A stretch of DNA of 23,787 nt, taken from positions 1 through 23,787 of the forward strand of contig JAZUBT010000009.1 of assembly GCA_045638685.1 (NCBI GenBank). The letters run 5' to 3'. The notes below the pieces were generated by a model that was not told the DNA's origin, searched no databases, and was given only the letters and a program-made list of their open reading frames with translations. Source of the DNA: SIG673 sp045638685 (GTDB lineage: Bacteria > Bacillota > Clostridia > Oscillospirales > CAG-272). Position 1 is the first letter of the stretch; the number at the start of each line of letters is the position of its first letter. Shown piece by piece: positions 21,640 to 23,787 of this stretch. A program made the position numbers and the translations under genes.

Positions 21640-22349
21640 TTTGCCACCTCGATTGCTTCTTTTAGGTTGATTGCGCCTGTGTAGTAGGCTTTACCGATAA
21701 TTGCACCGTAAAGCTCCATTGCTCTGAGCGATTTTATATCGTCAATAGTTGACACTCCGCCAGAAGCGGTTATGTTCATTGAATATTTTTCGGAAAGCTG
21801 TTTGTACATTTCAAGGTTAGTGCCTGACATTGCGCCATCCTTTGAAATATCGGTGCATATTACTGTATCGACACCCATGCTCTGCATTGAGTCCAAAAAC
21901 TCGTCAAGGGTAACGGGTGCTGTTTCGAGCCAACCCTTTATTGCAATTTTTCCGTCTTTTACATCTGCGCCTACGGCAATTTTCTTGCCGTATTTCTGAA
22001 GTGCGGATTTTAAAAACTCACTGTCATTTATAGCGGCAGTGCCGAGTATCGCGCGCTCAACACCTGCGTCGAAATATTTGTCGAGAGTTTCCATACTTCT
22101 GATGCCACCACCTATTTCTACAAAGAGGTCTGTATTTTGTGCTATATCACGCACTACCGAAAGGTTCGGTGTAGTTCCGTCCTTTGCGCCCTCTAAATCA
22201 ACCATATGTATATACTTTGCCCCGCACGCTTCAAAATCGCGCGCTATTTCTATGGGGTTGTCGCTGTACACGGTCATCTGAGCATAATCGCCCTTTAGAA
22301 GCCTTACGGCTTTTTTGTCAAACAAATCTATTGCGGGAAAAATGTTCAT
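21636..22349 (-). CDS. hisA: Phosphoribosylformimino-AICAR isomerase
   Basis: Isomerises ProFAR to PRFAR, the substrate of HisFH. 237 residues, a TIM barrel related to HisF. NIFPAIDLFDKKAVRLLKGD carries Asp8; the second acid is in CTDISKDGAMSG. Phosphate sites are EIGGGIR and TASGGVS. Its start is three bases after the hisH stop. Confidence 0.97.
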   Translation of the reverse strand: MNIFPAIDLFDKKAVRLLKGDYAQMTVYSDNPIEIARDFEACGAKYIHMVDLEGAKDGTTPNLSVVRDIAQNTDLFVEIGGGIRSMETLDKYFDAGVERAILGTAAINDSEFLKSALQKYGKKIAVGADVKDGKIAIKGWLETAPVTLDEFLDSMQSMGVDTVICTDISKDGAMSGTNLEMYKQLSEKYSMNITASGGVSTIDDIKSLRAMELYGAIIGKAYYTGAINLKEAIEVAK

Positions 22350-22352
22350 ACA

Positions 22353-22967
22353 TCAATCCTCCCATTCTGCAAAAGCTCTGAGTATAGACAGTCCAACCTC
22401 ACCGCTTTTTTCGGGGTGAAACTGTGTGCCAGAAACATTACCGAGAGCAACAGCGGCTGTGAGGTCTTTTCCGTACTCTGCAACCGCAAGCAAGCTTTCG
22501 TCACAATCGGCTGCATAATAGGAGTGGACAAAGTAAACGCAGTCGCCGTCTTTTACATATTTGAATATGGGATGCTCCTTTTTTATCGAAAGAGCGTTCC
22601 AGCCAATGTGTGGAATTTTCAGTTCGGCAGGAATTCTGCCCTCCATTCCGACAACGCTTCCCTTTAAAAGTCCTAAGCCGTCGTGTTCGCCGTACTCGTA
22701 GCTCTTTTCAAAGAGCATCTGCATACCAAGGCATATTCCAAATATTTTTTTGCCTGCTCTCACCTCGTCAACAATGACCTTGTCGAGTCCTGTTGCACGA
22801 AGCTTTGCGGCGGCGTCACTGAAAGCGCCAACGCCCGGAAGTATTATTTTATCGGCTTTTCGTATTGTGTCGGGGTCTGAGGTCACTGTAACCTCTGCGC
22901 CGACTGTATTGAGAGAAGATTTTAGTGAGAACAAATTGCCCACACCGTAATCAATAAGTGCTATCAT
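22353..22967 (-). CDS. hisH: Imidazole glycerol phosphate synthase, glutaminase subunit
   Basis: Class I glutamine amidotransferase that supplies ammonia to HisF. 204 residues. The triad is visible: Cys79 in FGICLGMQ, His184 and Glu186 in TQFHPEKSG. The oxyanion motif PGVGAF lies at 44-49. Its start codon shares one base with the hisB stop (TGATG). Confidence 0.97.
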   Translation of the reverse strand: MIALIDYGVGNLFSLKSSLNTVGAEVTVTSDPDTIRKADKIILPGVGAFSDAAAKLRATGLDKVIVDEVRAGKKIFGICLGMQMLFEKSYEYGEHDGLGLLKGSVVGMEGRIPAELKIPHIGWNALSIKKEHPIFKYVKDGDCVYFVHSYYAADCDESLLAVAEYGKDLTAAVALGNVSGTQFHPEKSGEVGLSILRAFAEWED

Positions 22968-23554
22968 CAGATTACTCCTTTAGTAGAGGGGATTTCACCC
23001 TCAAGCTCCGGGTCTATGCGTGTTGCCTTTCTGAGTGTTCTTGCAACCGATTTATATACTCCCTCTATAATGTGGTGCGAATTTGTTCCTGCAAGCTTTT
23101 TGATGTGAAGTGTTATGCCTGCTTCTCTTGTGAAGGCTGTCCAGAATTCCTCCGAAAGCTCGGTGTCAAAATCGCCTACCTTAGCTGTGAGACATTCAGC
23201 ATCGTATGAAATATACGCTCTGCCCGAAATGTCGATGGCTGACAAAATGAGTGTTTCGTCCATTGGGAGTGTTGTATCGGCATAACGGACAATTCCTCGC
23301 TTGTCGCCAAGCGCCTCAGAAAATGCCTTGCCAAGCGCAATACCGATATCCTCGGCTGTGTGGTGAAAATCAACCCATGTATCGCCCTTGCATTTTACAT
23401 CAAGGTCGAAGCGTGAGTGCTTTGCAAAAAGAGTAAGCATATGGTCGAGAAAACCGCAGCCGGTGTCGATTTTGGGGGCGGATCTTTCGTCTATATTCAG
23501 GGAGATTTTTATTTTTGTTTCCGCGGTGTTTCGGGTGATGGTGGACTGTCTCAT
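22967..23554 (-). CDS. hisB: Imidazoleglycerol-phosphate dehydratase
   Basis: Dehydrates imidazole glycerol phosphate to imidazole acetol phosphate. 195 residues, a monofunctional IGPD. Two manganese-binding blocks are seen: GFLDHML with DFHHTAEDIGIALG, and GTNSHHIIEGVYKSVARTLR. ATG 23554 (MRQSTITRNTAETKI) gives the usual length and follows AAAGGA; an in-frame extension upstream runs through palindromic DNA and is not protein-like. Any hisG, hisD and hisC genes must lie outside the window. Confidence 0.95.
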   Translation of the reverse strand: MRQSTITRNTAETKIKISLNIDERSAPKIDTGCGFLDHMLTLFAKHSRFDLDVKCKGDTWVDFHHTAEDIGIALGKAFSEALGDKRGIVRYADTTLPMDETLILSAIDISGRAYISYDAECLTAKVGDFDTELSEEFWTAFTREAGITLHIKKLAGTNSHHIIEGVYKSVARTLRKATRIDPELEGEIPSTKGVI

Positions 23555-23597
23555 GGTGGTGGGGTTCCTTTCGTTATGGTTTTGGTTTTGGCGGAGG

Positions 23598-23755
23598 GTG
23601 AGGTACTGCACGGACATGAGGGATGTGCGTACCTCACCATTGTCGGAGGGAATATCTTGCATTGCCCAAGATATCCCCTCCGACACCTCCCCAGAAGGGC
23701 ACAAGGGTTTCACCCTTGACCCACCAAGGGTGACGGCGTAGCCGCATACCCTTGG
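23598..23755. repeat. Cluster of long palindromes upstream of hisB
   Basis: Three large hairpins in about 160 bp. The first is 23598-23611 / 23625-23637 (13 pairs, one bulge). The second is 23642-23659 / 23667-23684 (18 positions, one mismatch). The third is CCAAGGGT (23724-23731) / ACCCTTGG (23748-23755) enclosing CGGC-gta-GCCG. CAAGGGT (23702-23708) / ACCCTTG (23712-23718) is a fourth, alternative to the third. No gene is supported in 23555-23787. It resembles a REP/MITE-type intergenic element. Confidence 0.75.
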
Positions 23756-23787
23756 ATCCCGTTTTTCACTGGTTGCATTGGGGAGAT

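Noticed and set aside
23555..23713. Longer hisB starting at 23713
   Set aside because: The extension runs through the palindrome cluster, while ATG 23554 gives the normal 195-residue enzyme with a ribosome site.

Overview
The window looks like chromosomal DNA from an anaerobic, spore-forming Clostridia-type Firmicute. The reasons are a moderately low G+C content, near-consensus TTGACA-17-TATAAT promoters, GGAGG ribosome sites, TTG and GTG starts, tRNA genes with encoded CCA, and a sporulation sigma-G gene. This is inferred from gene content and style; no species can be named.

Layout. 1-217 is the start of a small membrane protein on the minus strand. 491-3657 holds an alanine/glycine:Na+ symporter, a short tandem repeat, sigG and a small unknown protein. 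3744-5144 (minus) is a neurotransmitter:sodium symporter family transporter. 5409-13922 is the most distinctive region: an AraC-type regulator read in frame into a corrinoid (B12) protein, five divergent uroporphyrinogen-decarboxylase-like (UroD/MtaA) methyltransferase paralogs (one frameshifted), and a cysteine-rich DUF2284 protein. It looks like a corrinoid-dependent methyl-transfer (demethylation) locus with an unknown methyl donor. It contains no recognisable MttB/MtaB-type substrate methyltransferase and no RamA-type corrinoid reactivase.

14074-19352 is mostly minus strand: tRNA-Lys, an MBL-fold hydrolase coupled to a small Cys-rich protein, two modules in which a tiny XRE repressor faces a divergently transcribed small membrane protein or lipoprotein, a CaCA-family cation exchanger with a structured leader, and a tRNA-Phe/Gly/Cys operon. 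The second XRE module has two near-perfect 19-bp operators lying in the spacers of two face-to-face promoters. Around the exchanger and tRNA-Cys there are dispersed terminator-linked repeats and a duplicated tRNA-Cys 3' end that resembles an attachment-site scar.

19423-23554 (minus) is the distal part of a histidine operon, hisB-hisH-hisA-hisF-hisIE-histidinol phosphatase, with overlapping stop/start codons. Upstream of hisB lies a cluster of long palindromes reaching towards the window edge.

The candidate new system is the corrinoid/UroD/DUF2284 cluster. One UroD paralog keeps the full zinc site (HxC plus distal C) expected of a corrinoid methyltransferase, while the other four have altered ligands. 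They may be substrate-specific methyltransferases sharing one corrinoid carrier, with DUF2284 as a possible redox activator. These roles are inference.
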